Source: UBA7803 sp036381275 (GTDB taxonomy: Bacteria > Pseudomonadota > Gammaproteobacteria > Pseudomonadales > Azotimanducaceae). From it: 64,000 bases of DNA. The notes below the pieces were generated by a model. It saw nothing but the letters and a program-made list of their open reading frames with translations. It did not search any database and was not told the DNA's origin. Shown here piece after piece: positions 15,758-24,503 of this stretch. Within the stretch, counting starts at the first letter, position 1, and every line of letters begins with the position of its first letter. Location of the stretch: positions 1-64,000 of the forward strand of contig DASVDC010000138.1 of assembly GCA_036381275.1 (NCBI GenBank), in the 5' to 3' direction. A program made the translations under genes and the position numbers.

Positions 15758-17446
15758 TCAGGTCGGCGTCGCGGACGGCGCCCGCTCCGTGGCCGGCGCC
15801 GCGGGCCGCTCGGTTTCCACGCCGCGGGTCTCCCGCAGGAAGAACGAGCCGATCACCGCGCTCACCAGGCAGACGACGACCGGGTACCAGAGTCCGGAGT
15901 AGATGTCGCCGGTGTACGCGATCAGCGCGAACGCGATGGACGGCAGGAAGCCGCCGAACCAGCCGTTGCCGAGGTGATACGGCAGCGACATCGACGTGTA
16001 CCGGATCCGCGCCGGAAACAGCTCCACCAGCCACGCCGCGATCGGCGCGTAGGTGGCCACGCTGATCGCTGCGATCACGAACAGGATCAGGAACGTCAAC
16101 GGATAGTCGATGCTGTCGCGGGCGGCGCTGCCCGGGTAGCCGGCCTCGCGGAGCGCCGCCAGCAGCGTCTGCCGGAACGCGGCGTTGCGCTCAGTGAACG
16201 CGTCCGCCGGCAGCGCGGTGCCGTCGAATGCCGGGATCGTGCGTGCGCCGATCCGCACCACCGCCAGTGTGCCGGCGGGGGCCGCCTCGTTCGCGTACGG
16301 CACGCGCGCATCGGCGAGCACCGATTTGACGACGTCGCACGAGCTGGTGAAGGCCCCGGCGCCGACGGGATCGAACTGGAAGCTGCACTCCGCCGGATCG
16401 GCCACCACCACGATCGGATTGGCCTCGCTCGCCCGGGCGATCTCCGGGTTCACGACGCGCGTGAGCGCCTGGAACAACGGGAAGTACAAGAGCGCCGCGG
16501 CGAGACAACCCACCACCACGAGCGGCTTGCGGCCGATCCGGTCGGAGAGTTTGCCGAATACCATGTACAGCGGCGCCGAGAGGCCCAGCGCGAGCACCAC
16601 CAGCACGTCGCCGGTGACCGCTTCCACCTTCAGCGTCTGGGTCAGGAACAGCAGCATGTAGACCAGCGCGACGTAGCCGGTCACCGCCTGTCCGGCCAAC
16701 GCGCCGAACAGCACCTGCAGCACCGTCGCGAGGTTGCGGCGCTCGCCGAACGACTCGCGGATCGGCGCCGACGACAGCGCCTTCTCGCGGCGCATCCGGC
16801 GGAACACCGGCGACTCCTCGAGCTGCAGACGGATGTACACCGAGATCGCGAGCAGGATCAGCGACAGCAGGAACGGCAGGCGCCAGCCCCAGCGCTCGAA
16901 CGCATCGCCCGTGATCCAGCGGCACGCGAGGATCACCAGCAGCGACAGCACGAAGCCGCTGACCGCGGTGATCTGGATGTAGCTCGTGTAGTAGGCGCGC
17001 CGCCCCGGCGGCGCGTGCTCGGCGACGTAGGTGGCGGCGCCGCCGTACTCGCCGCCGACCGCGAGCCCCTGCAGCAGACGCAGCGTGATCAGCAGGATCG
17101 GCGCGGCGATGCCGATGCTTTCGTAGGTGGGCAGCACGCCGACCAGCGCGGTCGCGGCACCCATGATCACGATCGTGATCAGGAACGTGTACTTGCGCCC
17201 CGCGCGGTCACCGAGCCGGCCGAACACCAGCGCGCCGAACGGCCGCACCGCGAAGCCGGCCGCGAACGCCAGCAGCGCGAAGATGAACGCGGTGGTGCTG
17301 TTCACCCCGGAGAAGAACTGCCCGCCGATCACCGCCGCGAGCGCGCCGTACAGGTAGAAGTCGTACCACTCGAACACCGTGCCGAGCGACGACGCGAAGA
17401 TGATCTTGCGGTGGGCACGGTCGATGCCCGGCTGCGAATCCGCCAA
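15758..17446 (-). CDS. MHS-family MFS permease with large periplasmic insert
   Basis: 562-residue MHS-type major facilitator permease. The first half shows SSLGTVFEWYDFYLYG, GRLGDRAGRKYT and LRLLQGLAVGGEYGGAATYV; the second half has SDRIGRKPLV. About 120 residues are inserted before the last membrane segments. This insert contains paired cysteines (ECSF and SSCDVV) and is probably periplasmic; such inserts occur in one subgroup of MHS permeases. The substrate is unknown. I propose a TTG start at 17446 with GGGAGGGG 6-7 bp upstream, because the longer frame would begin inside the REPIN at 17486-17546. Confidence 0.85.
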   Translation of the reverse strand: MADSQPGIDRAHRKIIFASSLGTVFEWYDFYLYGALAAVIGGQFFSGVNSTTAFIFALLAFAAGFAVRPFGALVFGRLGDRAGRKYTFLITIVIMGAATALVGVLPTYESIGIAAPILLITLRLLQGLAVGGEYGGAATYVAEHAPPGRRAYYTSYIQITAVSGFVLSLLVILACRWITGDAFERWGWRLPFLLSLILLAISVYIRLQLEESPVFRRMRREKALSSAPIRESFGERRNLATVLQVLFGALAGQAVTGYVALVYMLLFLTQTLKVEAVTGDVLVVLALGLSAPLYMVFGKLSDRIGRKPLVVVGCLAAALLYFPLFQALTRVVNPEIARASEANPIVVVADPAECSFQFDPVGAGAFTSSCDVVKSVLADARVPYANEAAPAGTLAVVRIGARTIPAFDGTALPADAFTERNAAFRQTLLAALREAGYPGSAARDSIDYPLTFLILFVIAAISVATYAPIAAWLVELFPARIRYTSMSLPYHLGNGWFGGFLPSIAFALIAYTGDIYSGLWYPVVVCLVSAVIGSFFLRETRGVETERPAAPATERAPSATPT

Positions 17447-17485
17447 CGTGTTCCCCTCCCTCCCCTTGCGCTGCTGGAACCTCCC

Positions 17486-17546
17486 TGTGGGAGCGGCCTC
17501 CGGCCGCGAACTCCTCGAAGCTTCGCGGCCGGAGGCCGCTCCCACA
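17486..17546. repeat. REPIN (type-1 REP pair)
   Basis: Inverted type-1 REP pair between serA (upstream on the minus strand) and the MHS permease. The open frame reading through it on the minus strand is not thought to be translated. Confidence 0.95.
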
Positions 17547-17560
17547 GGCCGGTGTTCGCC

Positions 17561-18739
17561 CTACGCGATCTCGAACACCCGCACGTTCATCACGTGCTCG
17601 AGCCGGCAGAGCGCGTCGATGGTCGGCTGATCGAGCGGGTCCTTCACGTCGATCAGGTTGTAGGCGACCTCGCCGCGGCTCTTGTTGATCATGTCGACGA
17701 CGTTGATCTGCCGCTCGGCGAGCACCGCCGTAACCCGGTTCAGCACCCCCGGCACGTTGCGGTTGGTGACCGCGAGCCGGTGCCCGCCCGTCGGCTCGAG
17801 GCTCACGGTCGGGAAGTTGACCGAATTGCGCACGTTGCCGACCCGCAGGAAATCCACGAGCTGGTCGGCGGCCATCACCGCGCAGTTCTCTTCGGCTTCG
17901 TCGGTGCTGGCGCCGAGGTGCGGAGTCAGCAGCACGCGCGGATGGCGGGTCAGCTCCGGCACCGGAAAATCGGCGACGTACCGCGCGATGCGGCCGTCGT
18001 CGAGCGCCGCCAGCAGCGCCTTCGCGTCGACGATCGGCTGGCGGGCGAAGTTCAAGAGCACGCTGCCCGGCCGGAACATGCGCAGCGTCGACTCGTTGAT
18101 CATCCCCTCGGTCTCGGGCAGCAGCGGCACGTGCAGCGTCACGTAGTCGGCGCGCGCGAACAGGCTCGCGAGGTTCTCCATGCGCCGCACCTCGGCCGGC
18201 AGGCGCCACGCGGCATCCACCGAGATGGCCGGATCGTAACCGAGCACCTCCATGCCGAGGTCGAGCGCGGCGCGCGCGACCATCGAGCCGATCGCGCCCA
18301 GGCCGACCACGCCGAGCGACCGGCCTTTCAGCTCCCGCCCCCTGAAGCGCTTCTTCTCGGCCTCGACCAACGCGTTCAGCTCCGCCTCGTCCGTGACGTT
18401 GCTGAGCTCACGCACGAAACCGAGCGCGCCGACCACGTCGCGCGACGCGAGCAGCAGCCCCGCCAGCACCAGCTCCTTCACCGAGTTGGCGTTGGCGCCC
18501 GGAGTGTTGAATACCACGACGCCGCGGGCGGTGCAGGCGTCCACCGGCACGTTGTTCACACCGGCGCCGGCCCGGGCCACCGCGCGCAGGCCGTCGTTCA
18601 GCTCGGGCTCGGTGAGCTTGTGGCTGCGCAGCAGGATCGCGTGCGGGTCGGCGACCGTCTTGCCCACCTCGAACTGGTCCGGTGGGAAGCGCTCCAGCCC
18701 CCGGGCGGCGATCTCGTTGTAGGTTCGGATTCGGTACAT
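17561..18739 (-). CDS. serA: D-3-phosphoglycerate dehydrogenase
   Basis: First step of serine synthesis: oxidises 3-phosphoglycerate to 3-phosphohydroxypyruvate with NAD+. 392 residues, the short two-plus-ACT form. The nucleotide-binding motif is GVVGLGAIGSMVARAA (about residues 143-158). The catalytic Arg/Glu/His set lies in the family segments around LLNFARQPIV, VLLTPHLGASTDEAEEN and the intervening helix. The C-terminal ACT domain (about 318-392, HRLAVTNRNVPGVLNRV) usually mediates serine feedback control. The start is ATG. It has its own unit between two REPINs. Confidence 0.93.
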   Translation of the reverse strand: MYRIRTYNEIAARGLERFPPDQFEVGKTVADPHAILLRSHKLTEPELNDGLRAVARAGAGVNNVPVDACTARGVVVFNTPGANANSVKELVLAGLLLASRDVVGALGFVRELSNVTDEAELNALVEAEKKRFRGRELKGRSLGVVGLGAIGSMVARAALDLGMEVLGYDPAISVDAAWRLPAEVRRMENLASLFARADYVTLHVPLLPETEGMINESTLRMFRPGSVLLNFARQPIVDAKALLAALDDGRIARYVADFPVPELTRHPRVLLTPHLGASTDEAEENCAVMAADQLVDFLRVGNVRNSVNFPTVSLEPTGGHRLAVTNRNVPGVLNRVTAVLAERQINVVDMINKSRGEVAYNLIDVKDPLDQPTIDALCRLEHVMNVRVFEIA

Positions 18740-18807
18740 CGGTTGTTTTCCCCCAGCAGCGCCGTATGGTCGCGCATTCGGGTGGCTGCGAACAACCAGC
18801 CACCTGC

Positions 18808-18917
18808 TGTGGGAGCGGCCTCTGGCCGCGAATCGCCGCGGCCGTAGGGGCGATGGCTACCCGCCCAGCTCCAGATCGCGATTCTCCGGCCATTCGCGGC
18901 CGGAGGCCGCTCCCACA
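18808..18917. repeat. REPIN with long spacer
   Basis: Type-1 REP heads in inverted orientation with about 60 bp between them, in the gap between serA and the end of murG. The left head has one change in the core (TCTGG). Confidence 0.9.
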
Positions 18918-18930
18918 GGGGCTGCTCGGG

Positions 18931-19989
18931 CTAGCGGGCGGCGGCCTCGAGCTCGGCGTAGATCGCCGCCGCGGCATCCGGGGGCCGGAACGCCGCCAGG
19001 TGCCGGCCGAGCTCCGGCAGGTCGCGCCAGGTCTGGCGCACCGCTTCGAGCAGACTCTCCGGGCCGAGCGCGTCCTCCGGCAGCACGCGGCAGAGGCCGC
19101 GCGAGCGGGCGTACTCGGCGTTCTCGACCTGGTCGCCGCGGCTCACCCGCGGCGACAGCGGAATCAGCAGCGCGGGCTTCCTGAGCGCGAGCAGCTCGAA
19201 CAGCGTGTTGGCGCCCGCGCGGGAGATCACGAGATCGGCGGCCGCGAGCAGGTCGCCCCAGTCGTCGGTGACGTACTCGAACTGGTGGTAGCCGGGCTCG
19301 TCCAGCGGCACGGTCTTGCCCGGGCCGCACACGTGCACCACCACGAACGTCTCGAGCAGGCCCGGGAGCGCGGCGCGCACGGCCCGATTCACCGCGTCGG
19401 CACCGAGGCTGCCGCCCGTGACCAGCAGCAGCGGCCGTCCGTCCGGCGCGGCCACGAGGCGCCGGCCTCGCGCCGGGTCGCCGCGCAGCAGCGCTTCCCG
19501 GAGCGGCGTCCCGGTGACCACCAGCCGGCCGCGGAACCGCGGCGCGCGGGTCTCCTGGAACGTCACGCAGAGCGTGCGCACGAACGGCAGCGCGAGCCGG
19601 TTCGCAAGCCCCGGGCTCAAATCCGACTCGTGGGCGACCACCGGTATCCGGCGGAGCCACGCCGCGAACACCACGGGAAAGCTCACGAAGCCGCCTTTCG
19701 AGAACACCACGTCGGGCTCGAGCCGGCCGAGCAGCCGGAACGCCTGCCAGACGCCCGCCGCGACCCGGAACACGTCGGCCAGGTTCTCCATCGACAGGTA
19801 GCGGCGCAGCTTCCCGGACGCGATACCGTGATACTCGACGTCCTGCCCCTCGAGCAGCCGTGCCTCGAGCCCCGACCGGCTGCCGACGAAGCTGACGCGG
19901 GCGCCAGCGGCGCGGGCGCGTTCGATCACCGGGATCGCCGGCAGCACGTGGCCCGCCGTGCCGCCGCCGGTGCAGAGCAGGTGCTTCAC
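18931..19989 (-). CDS. murG: MurG-family glycosyltransferase, Staphylococcus-like type
   Basis: GT28 glycosyltransferase that in this family transfers GlcNAc from UDP-GlcNAc to lipid I to make lipid II at the cytoplasmic face of the membrane. 352 residues. Motifs are CTGGGTAGHVLPAI at the N-terminus, IASGKLRRYLSMEN, SKGGFVSFPVVFAAW, VVAHESDLSPGLANR, LLVTGGSLGA and VISRAGANTLFELL. These match the form I know from S. aureus MurG (SSGKLRRY, HESD, SRGDQ), not the proteobacterial form (GGTGGHV, GGYVSGPGG, HEQN). It may be a second or horizontally acquired MurG, since it is not in a dcw cluster. It overlaps hda (ATGA), so it is last in the DUF2066-pgsA-hda operon. Confidence 0.85.
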   Translation of the reverse strand: MKHLLCTGGGTAGHVLPAIPVIERARAAGARVSFVGSRSGLEARLLEGQDVEYHGIASGKLRRYLSMENLADVFRVAAGVWQAFRLLGRLEPDVVFSKGGFVSFPVVFAAWLRRIPVVAHESDLSPGLANRLALPFVRTLCVTFQETRAPRFRGRLVVTGTPLREALLRGDPARGRRLVAAPDGRPLLLVTGGSLGADAVNRAVRAALPGLLETFVVVHVCGPGKTVPLDEPGYHQFEYVTDDWGDLLAAADLVISRAGANTLFELLALRKPALLIPLSPRVSRGDQVENAEYARSRGLCRVLPEDALGPESLLEAVRQTWRDLPELGRHLAAFRPPDAAAAIYAELEAAAR

Positions 19990-20690
19990 AGGCCGAGCAC
20001 CTCCTTGACCAGCGGCACGGTGAGGCGGCGCTGCGCGGCGAGCGCCGCCTGGTCGAGGCGATCGAGCTCATCGAGCAGGCTCGGCAACTCGCGGCCGCTG
20101 CGCGCCAGCCAGAAGTCGAGCACCGGCTGGCCGAGCTCGAGCCCGCGCTCCGCGGCAAGGCGCTTCAAGAGCTCCGCCTTGCCGGCGTCGCCCAAAGGCC
20201 GCACCTGGTAGGTGGGCAGCGCCCGCAGCCGCGAGGCGAGGTCCGCGAAGTGGAACGAGAGCGCCGCCGGCGAGGCCGCCGCGCTGACGATGAGCCGCCC
20301 GCCGCGGCTCTGCAGGCCCTGATACAGCGCGAGCAGCGCCCGCTCCGGGTCCGGTCGCCCGAGCCAGCCGTCGACGTCGTCGAGCGCCACCAGATCCAGC
20401 GTATCGAGGCCGTCGAGCGACTCCGGCACGACCGTCGGTTCGGCCAGCGGCAGGTAGATCGCGCCGCCCGGCCGGCCGTGCGCGCCGCGACGGTGGCAGG
20501 CCGCCTGCAGCAGGTGGCTGCGTCCGCTGCCGATCGGGCCGTGCACGAAGCAGCCGCCGAAGCCGGTGCCTTCCGCCAGCTCTTCGAGGCGCCGCACCAG
20601 CTCCGCGTTCTCACCCGCGACGAAGCTGTCGAAGCGGGCCCGGTTCGACAGCGGAAAGCGCAGCGCGAGCTGACTGCCGCGGCGGCTCAC
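19986..20690 (-). CDS. hda: DnaA regulatory inactivator Hda
   Basis: AAA+ protein that works with the DNA-loaded beta clamp to stimulate hydrolysis of DnaA-ATP, limiting re-initiation of replication. 234 residues, the size of E. coli Hda. The Walker A region is GPIGSGRSHLLQA (about residues 44-56), with Arg in place of Lys as is normal for Hda. Walker B-like LVALDDVDGWLG, sensor-type SAAASPAAL and the C-terminal LLDELDRLDQAAL are present. The N-terminal QLALRFPL fits the short clamp-binding motif. The GTG start at 20690 overlaps the pgsA stop (GTGA), and its stop overlaps the murG start. Confidence 0.92.
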   Translation of the reverse strand: MSRRGSQLALRFPLSNRARFDSFVAGENAELVRRLEELAEGTGFGGCFVHGPIGSGRSHLLQAACHRRGAHGRPGGAIYLPLAEPTVVPESLDGLDTLDLVALDDVDGWLGRPDPERALLALYQGLQSRGGRLIVSAAASPAALSFHFADLASRLRALPTYQVRPLGDAGKAELLKRLAAERGLELGQPVLDFWLARSGRELPSLLDELDRLDQAALAAQRRLTVPLVKEVLGL

Positions 20691-21253
20691 GACGAGCGTG
20701 CCTGGCGCCACGCGCGCCGGCTCCAGACCACCACGTAGTCGAGACCCGACGCGATGCCGAGCGCCGCGAGCAGATAGAACACGTACGGATCGACCAGCGC
20801 AGCGATCAGCGCGCTGAGCCAGCCGAAGTCGCACAGCTTCACCAGCACGAGCAGCGCGGTCGCGATCTGCAGCCCGGTGTTCGCCTTGCTGATGTAGGTG
20901 GGCGCGAACTCGAAGCGCCCGAACAGCAGCCGGTACGCGCCGGCACCGCTCATGATCACCGCATCGCGGCCGAGCACGATCACCGCGAGCCAGATCGGCA
21001 GGTGGCCCTGGAACGCGAAGATCAGATAGATCACCGCGACCAGCAGCTTGTCGGCCACCGGATCGAGCGCCGCGCCGAAGCGGCTCACCGCACCGAGCCG
21101 GCGCGCCAGCCAGCCGTCCACCGCGTCCGATGCGCCGGCGGCGGCGGTGACGACGAGGGCGGTGACGTAGTAGCCCTCCCAGAGCAGCCAGGCGATCGGC
21201 AGGACCAGGGAGATCCGCGCCACCGTGATGACGTTGGGGAGACTGGCCAGCAC
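20687..21253 (-). CDS. pgsA: CDP-alcohol phosphatidyltransferase (PgsA-like)
   Basis: Inner-membrane enzyme of the CDP-alcohol phosphatidyltransferase family, most like phosphatidylglycerophosphate synthase, which makes PGP from CDP-diacylglycerol and glycerol 3-phosphate. The complete active-site signature D-x2-DG-x2-AR-x8-G-x3-D-x3-D is read in DAVDGWLARRLGAVSRFG followed by AALDPVADKL (about residues 41-68). About five or six hydrophobic segments. 188 residues, close to E. coli PgsA. The start is GTG, overlapping the upstream TAG by one base (TAGTG). Substrate assignment as PgsA is by similarity; a different CDP-alcohol partner is possible. Confidence 0.88.
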   Translation of the reverse strand: MLASLPNVITVARISLVLPIAWLLWEGYYVTALVVTAAAGASDAVDGWLARRLGAVSRFGAALDPVADKLLVAVIYLIFAFQGHLPIWLAVIVLGRDAVIMSGAGAYRLLFGRFEFAPTYISKANTGLQIATALLVLVKLCDFGWLSALIAALVDPYVFYLLAALGIASGLDYVVVWSRRAWRQARSS

Positions 21254-22362
21254 TAACGCCTCTGCCAGATCAGCGGCAATTGCGGCCCGGGCAGCACCTG
21301 GGAACGATCCGGAAGCAGGCGCCGGTCGAGACTGAACAGCTCGAGGAGCTGCTCGGTATCGGCCGCGGTCAGCAGCGAGAGCTGCAGCCGGTCGCCGGCG
21401 GCGGCCGAGACGGTCACGCCCTGCACGAACTCGAGCCCGTTCAGGTAACGCAGGAGCTCCGCGTAGTCCACCGCCCGCTCCACCTCGCTCACCGAGAGCT
21501 CGACGCGGCGCACGCCGCGGTCGAATACCGCGTAGCGCGCGGCGAGCTCGTCTGCGATCAGGTCGGCGGCGGCACGGCCGAGCGCGGCCGGATCGCCCGC
21601 CTGCTGGATCGACTGCCGCGGCAACCCGTCCGCGCGGAAGTCCCACTCCGCGCGCCACTCTTGATCCGGCATGAGCTGCAGACGGCCGATCAGGATCGTG
21701 TCGGCGCCGTAGCGGGTGGAGGCCGGTTCGAGAATCTGGTCGAGCCGTCCCCACACCGCGGCCGGCTCCACGGTGAGCTGGTCGGTCAGGTCGAGCAGCG
21801 GCAGGCGCAGCGGCACGCCCCGCTCGCGGCAGCGCTGCTCCAACGCCGCGACCAGCGGATGCTCCGCGTCCGCCGACCCCAGAATGCGCCGGACCATGCC
21901 GTCGTCCACGACGATCCAGGCGAGCACCGACGGCCGATTCGACGGCCAGACCGGCAGATTCGCCTCGCGGATCAGGTCGAGCACCGGCTGCGGCATGAAG
22001 TGCAGACGCAGCTTCAGCACGTCCCGGTCGTCCTCACGCTCGCGCACGAAGCCGAACTGGTTGAAGTACAGGTCCGGTGCGTTCAGCGCGCGGGTCACGG
22101 CTTCGTTCCGGGGCACGCTCGTCAGCCCGGTGAGCCGGGTGAGGAGCTGCGCGAGCGCCCGCGATCCCGCGTCGAGCCGCGCCGACGCGGATTGATCGGC
22201 GACCGGCACCGTCACCTCGTACAGCCAGGGCACCTCGACCGCCACGACCGGCGCCGGCGCGAGCAACGCGCCCAGCACGAGCGCCAGGAATCTGGATCGC
22301 CAGGGCGGCGGTGAGCCGGGCAGGGACGCCCTCCGCCGCCGCGTCTGCTGCGCGTGACGCAC
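21253..22362 (-). CDS. DUF2066 exported protein
   Basis: 369-residue protein of the DUF2066 family, found in Gammaproteobacteria next to purM and hda, with no established function. It has a basic N-terminus and a hydrophobic segment ending VVAVEVPWLYEV, consistent with export. Family regions include YEVTVPVADQSASARLDAG, PDLYFNQFGF, VLAWIVVDDG and TILIGRLQL. I prefer the GTG at 22362, with GGAAGG 6 bp upstream, over a GTG eight codons earlier. First gene of the DUF2066-pgsA-hda-murG operon and divergent from purM. Confidence 0.85.
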   Translation of the reverse strand: MRHAQQTRRRRASLPGSPPPWRSRFLALVLGALLAPAPVVAVEVPWLYEVTVPVADQSASARLDAGSRALAQLLTRLTGLTSVPRNEAVTRALNAPDLYFNQFGFVREREDDRDVLKLRLHFMPQPVLDLIREANLPVWPSNRPSVLAWIVVDDGMVRRILGSADAEHPLVAALEQRCRERGVPLRLPLLDLTDQLTVEPAAVWGRLDQILEPASTRYGADTILIGRLQLMPDQEWRAEWDFRADGLPRQSIQQAGDPAALGRAAADLIADELAARYAVFDRGVRRVELSVSEVERAVDYAELLRYLNGLEFVQGVTVSAAAGDRLQLSLLTAADTEQLLELFSLDRRLLPDRSQVLPGPQLPLIWQRR

Positions 22363-22390
22363 CGGTGACCTTCCAGTGAAAACCACGGCG

Positions 22391-22429
22391 GAGTTTACCG
22401 AAATTGCTCTGCGCGGGTCTGGTAAACTC
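22391..22429. promoter_or_regulatory. Symmetric divergent promoter region of DUF2066 operon and purM
   Basis: GAGTTTACC (22391-22399) and GGTAAACTC (22421-22429) are perfect inverted copies 21 bp apart in the 92-bp gap. Toward purM, TGGTAAACT fits an extended -10 element, and the mirror copy does so for the DUF2066 operon. It could equally be a repressor palindrome. Confidence 0.4.
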
Positions 22430-22454
22430 GCGCGGCAGCCGACGAGGAGCGCGC

Positions 22455-23489
22455 TTGAGCAAAGGTCTCACTTACCGGGATGCGGGCGTCGACATCGATG
22501 CCGGTGAAGAGCTGGTGCGGCGCATCGGACCCGCCGCGAAGCGCACGCATCGGCCAGAGCTGCTGTCGGGGATCGGCGGCTTCGCGGCGCTCGCCCGGCT
22601 GCCCGAGAAGTACGTCGAGCCGGTGCTGGTGACCGGTACCGACGGCGTCGGCACCAAGCTGAAGCTCGCGATCGATCACGACCGCCACGACGGCGTCGGC
22701 CAGGATCTGGTCGCGATGTGCGTGAACGACGTGCTGGTCACCGGTGCCGAGCCGTTCCTGTTCCTCGACTACTACGCGACCGGGGCGCTCGACGTGGACG
22801 TCGCCGAGCGGGTGATCAACGGCATCGCCCGCGGCTGCGAGCTCGCGGGCTGCGCGCTGGTCGGCGGCGAGACCGCGGAGATGCCCGGCTTCTACCAGCG
22901 CGGCGACTACGATCTCGCCGGCTTCTGCATCGGCGTGGTCGAGCGCAGCCGCATCGTCGACGGCAGCCGGCTCGCCGCGGGCGACGTGCTGATCGGCCTG
23001 CGGAGCAGCGGGCCGCACTCGAACGGCTACTCGCTGATCCGCCGGCTGCTCGAGCTGAAGGACGTCCGGGTCGACGACGCGCTGCTCGATCAGCTCCTGG
23101 CGCCGACGCGCATCTACGCGAAGACGGTGCTCGCGCTGCTCGAGCGCCACCCGGTGCACGCGATGGCGCACATCACCGGCGGCGGCATTCTCGAGAACCT
23201 GCCGCGGATCTTCGCCGGCCGCGGCGACGGCGAGCTGGCCGCGCTCGTCGATCTCGACTCGTGGCACCGCCCGGACGTGTTCAACTGGATGCAGCAGGCC
23301 GGCAACATCGACGACGACGAGATGCTGCGCACGTTCAACTGCGGCATCGGCTTCATCCTGGTGGTGCCGGAGCCGTCCGCCGACGACGCCACGCAGGCGC
23401 TCCTCGAGTTGGGCGAAGCCCCGGTGACGATCGGCCGGATCGTTCCCGCCGGCACGCCGGCCGGACCCGGTCAGAAGCTCATCGGCTGA
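22455..23489 (+). CDS. purM: Phosphoribosylformylglycinamidine cyclo-ligase
   Basis: AIR synthetase, fifth step of de novo purine synthesis: ATP-dependent ring closure of FGAM to aminoimidazole ribotide. 344 residues. The family pattern is complete: LTYRDAGVDIDAGEELV at the N-terminus, VLVTGTDGVGTKLKLAI, VAMCVNDVLVTGAEPLF-like VNDVLVTGAEPFLFLDYYA, GGETAEMPGFY, GLRSSGPHSNGYSL, and AHITGGGILENLPRI. The start is TTG at 22455 with AGGAG 5 bp upstream; homologues begin at this point. The gene is divergent from the DUF2066 operon and followed by a REPIN. Confidence 0.96.
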   Translation: MSKGLTYRDAGVDIDAGEELVRRIGPAAKRTHRPELLSGIGGFAALARLPEKYVEPVLVTGTDGVGTKLKLAIDHDRHDGVGQDLVAMCVNDVLVTGAEPFLFLDYYATGALDVDVAERVINGIARGCELAGCALVGGETAEMPGFYQRGDYDLAGFCIGVVERSRIVDGSRLAAGDVLIGLRSSGPHSNGYSLIRRLLELKDVRVDDALLDQLLAPTRIYAKTVLALLERHPVHAMAHITGGGILENLPRIFAGRGDGELAALVDLDSWHRPDVFNWMQQAGNIDDDEMLRTFNCGIGFILVVPEPSADDATQALLELGEAPVTIGRIVPAGTPAGPGQKLIG

Positions 23490-23498
23490 CATTTGAAG

Positions 23499-23584
23499 TG
23501 TGGGAGCGGCTGTGCTGTGGGAGCGGCCTCCGGCCGCGAATCTGCGCCTCCGCGCCCCGTTCGCGACCGGAGGCCGCTCCCACA
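23499..23584. repeat. REPIN with duplicated left head
   Basis: Two TGTGGGAGCGG starts 17 bp apart, then spacer and an inverted head (with GCGACC variant). It lies between purM and the end of the thioesterase gene. Confidence 0.9.
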
Positions 23585-23593
23585 ATTGAACGC

Positions 23594-24418
23594 TCAACCC
23601 CCGGTCGGCTCCCGCACGATCATCGACTGGCTCGCGGTCGCGAGCAGCTTTCCCGACTCGCTCCACAGATGCACGGTGCCGTGGCCGAAGCCGTTGCCCG
23701 CGTACTCCATCCGGTTGTCGCACAGCACCCACTCGGTCGGCTCGAGCCGGCCGAACCGGATCGTGTTGTCGAGACTCGTGCAGTGCATGATGCGGCCGAG
23801 CGCGTTGCCGACCACCGAGGGCATGTAGTCGGCGATGATCGCGAGCGCCGCCGCGTCGTGCTCGACCGCCGGCATGCGGATCCAGAGCAGCGAACGGCCG
23901 TCGTCGGTCGGCGTGCCGAACCCGGAGAAGCCGAAGCAGCCGCGCGCGAGCCGCACCTCGATGTGCTGGTGCAGGCTCTCGCCCTCGTGGCGCTCCGGTA
24001 CCAGCGGGCAATCCTCCGGCGGCGGCGGTGCCGGAAAGCGCTCCCAGCAGCCCTCCGCCGCCGACGGGCGCGAGCCCGCGGCACCGACCACGGTGATCAC
24101 CTCCCGGTCGCCCACGTGCCCGACCACCCGGCCCTGCACGACGTTGCGGCCGATCGCCGGCAGGATCACCTCGAGGTCGAGGCGTTCGCCGAGCCGCGTG
24201 AGCGACAGGTATTGACCGGTCGCCCAGATGACCGGCTTGTTGGTGGCATGCTCGAGCGCCACGATGCCGGCCGCGAGCCCGACGCCGCCGAACAGCGAGC
24301 CGCGCCCGCCGCTGACCCGCGCCGTCAGCGCGAGCTGCCAGCGCTGGGTGTCGATCGGGTGATCGAGCGCCAGGAATTCGGCGCAGGATTGCTTCGCGGA
24401 ATCTGTGCGTGTCGCCAT
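23594..24418 (-). CDS. TesB-like double-hotdog thioesterase
   Basis: 274-residue protein that looks like an acyl-CoA thioesterase of the TesB/thioesterase-like superfamily: two hotdog domains, the first from about residue 35 (GSLFGGVGLAAGIVALEHAT), the second from about 165 (SLLWIRMPAV) to the end. The C-terminal HLWSESGKLLATASQSM segment is characteristic. Acyl-CoA hydrolysis is probable; chain length is not predictable. The ATG at 24418 has GGAGG 5 bp upstream. It is downstream of creD on the same strand but separated by about 85 bp. Confidence 0.8.
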   Translation of the reverse strand: MATRTDSAKQSCAEFLALDHPIDTQRWQLALTARVSGGRGSLFGGVGLAAGIVALEHATNKPVIWATGQYLSLTRLGERLDLEVILPAIGRNVVQGRVVGHVGDREVITVVGAAGSRPSAAEGCWERFPAPPPPEDCPLVPERHEGESLHQHIEVRLARGCFGFSGFGTPTDDGRSLLWIRMPAVEHDAAALAIIADYMPSVVGNALGRIMHCTSLDNTIRFGRLEPTEWVLCDNRMEYAGNGFGHGTVHLWSESGKLLATASQSMIVREPTGG

Positions 24419-24503
24419 TGGCACCTCCGGGCAAGCGCGCGAATCTAACGGAGGCAGCACGGCCCCACAAGCTGCGGCCGCGTCCCGAAGCGCAGGGCTG
24501 ACC

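Noticed and set aside
17447..17545. REP-coded N-terminus for the second MHS permease
   Set aside because: The upstream ATG lies in the REPIN; a TTG with a strong GGGAGGGG site fits the family start better.
15974..18847. Very long open frame (957 codons) on the plus strand opposite the MHS permease and serA
   Set aside because: It is antisense to two clear genes and has the Arg/His/Gln-rich composition expected from high-GC third-position bias; no domain is visible.
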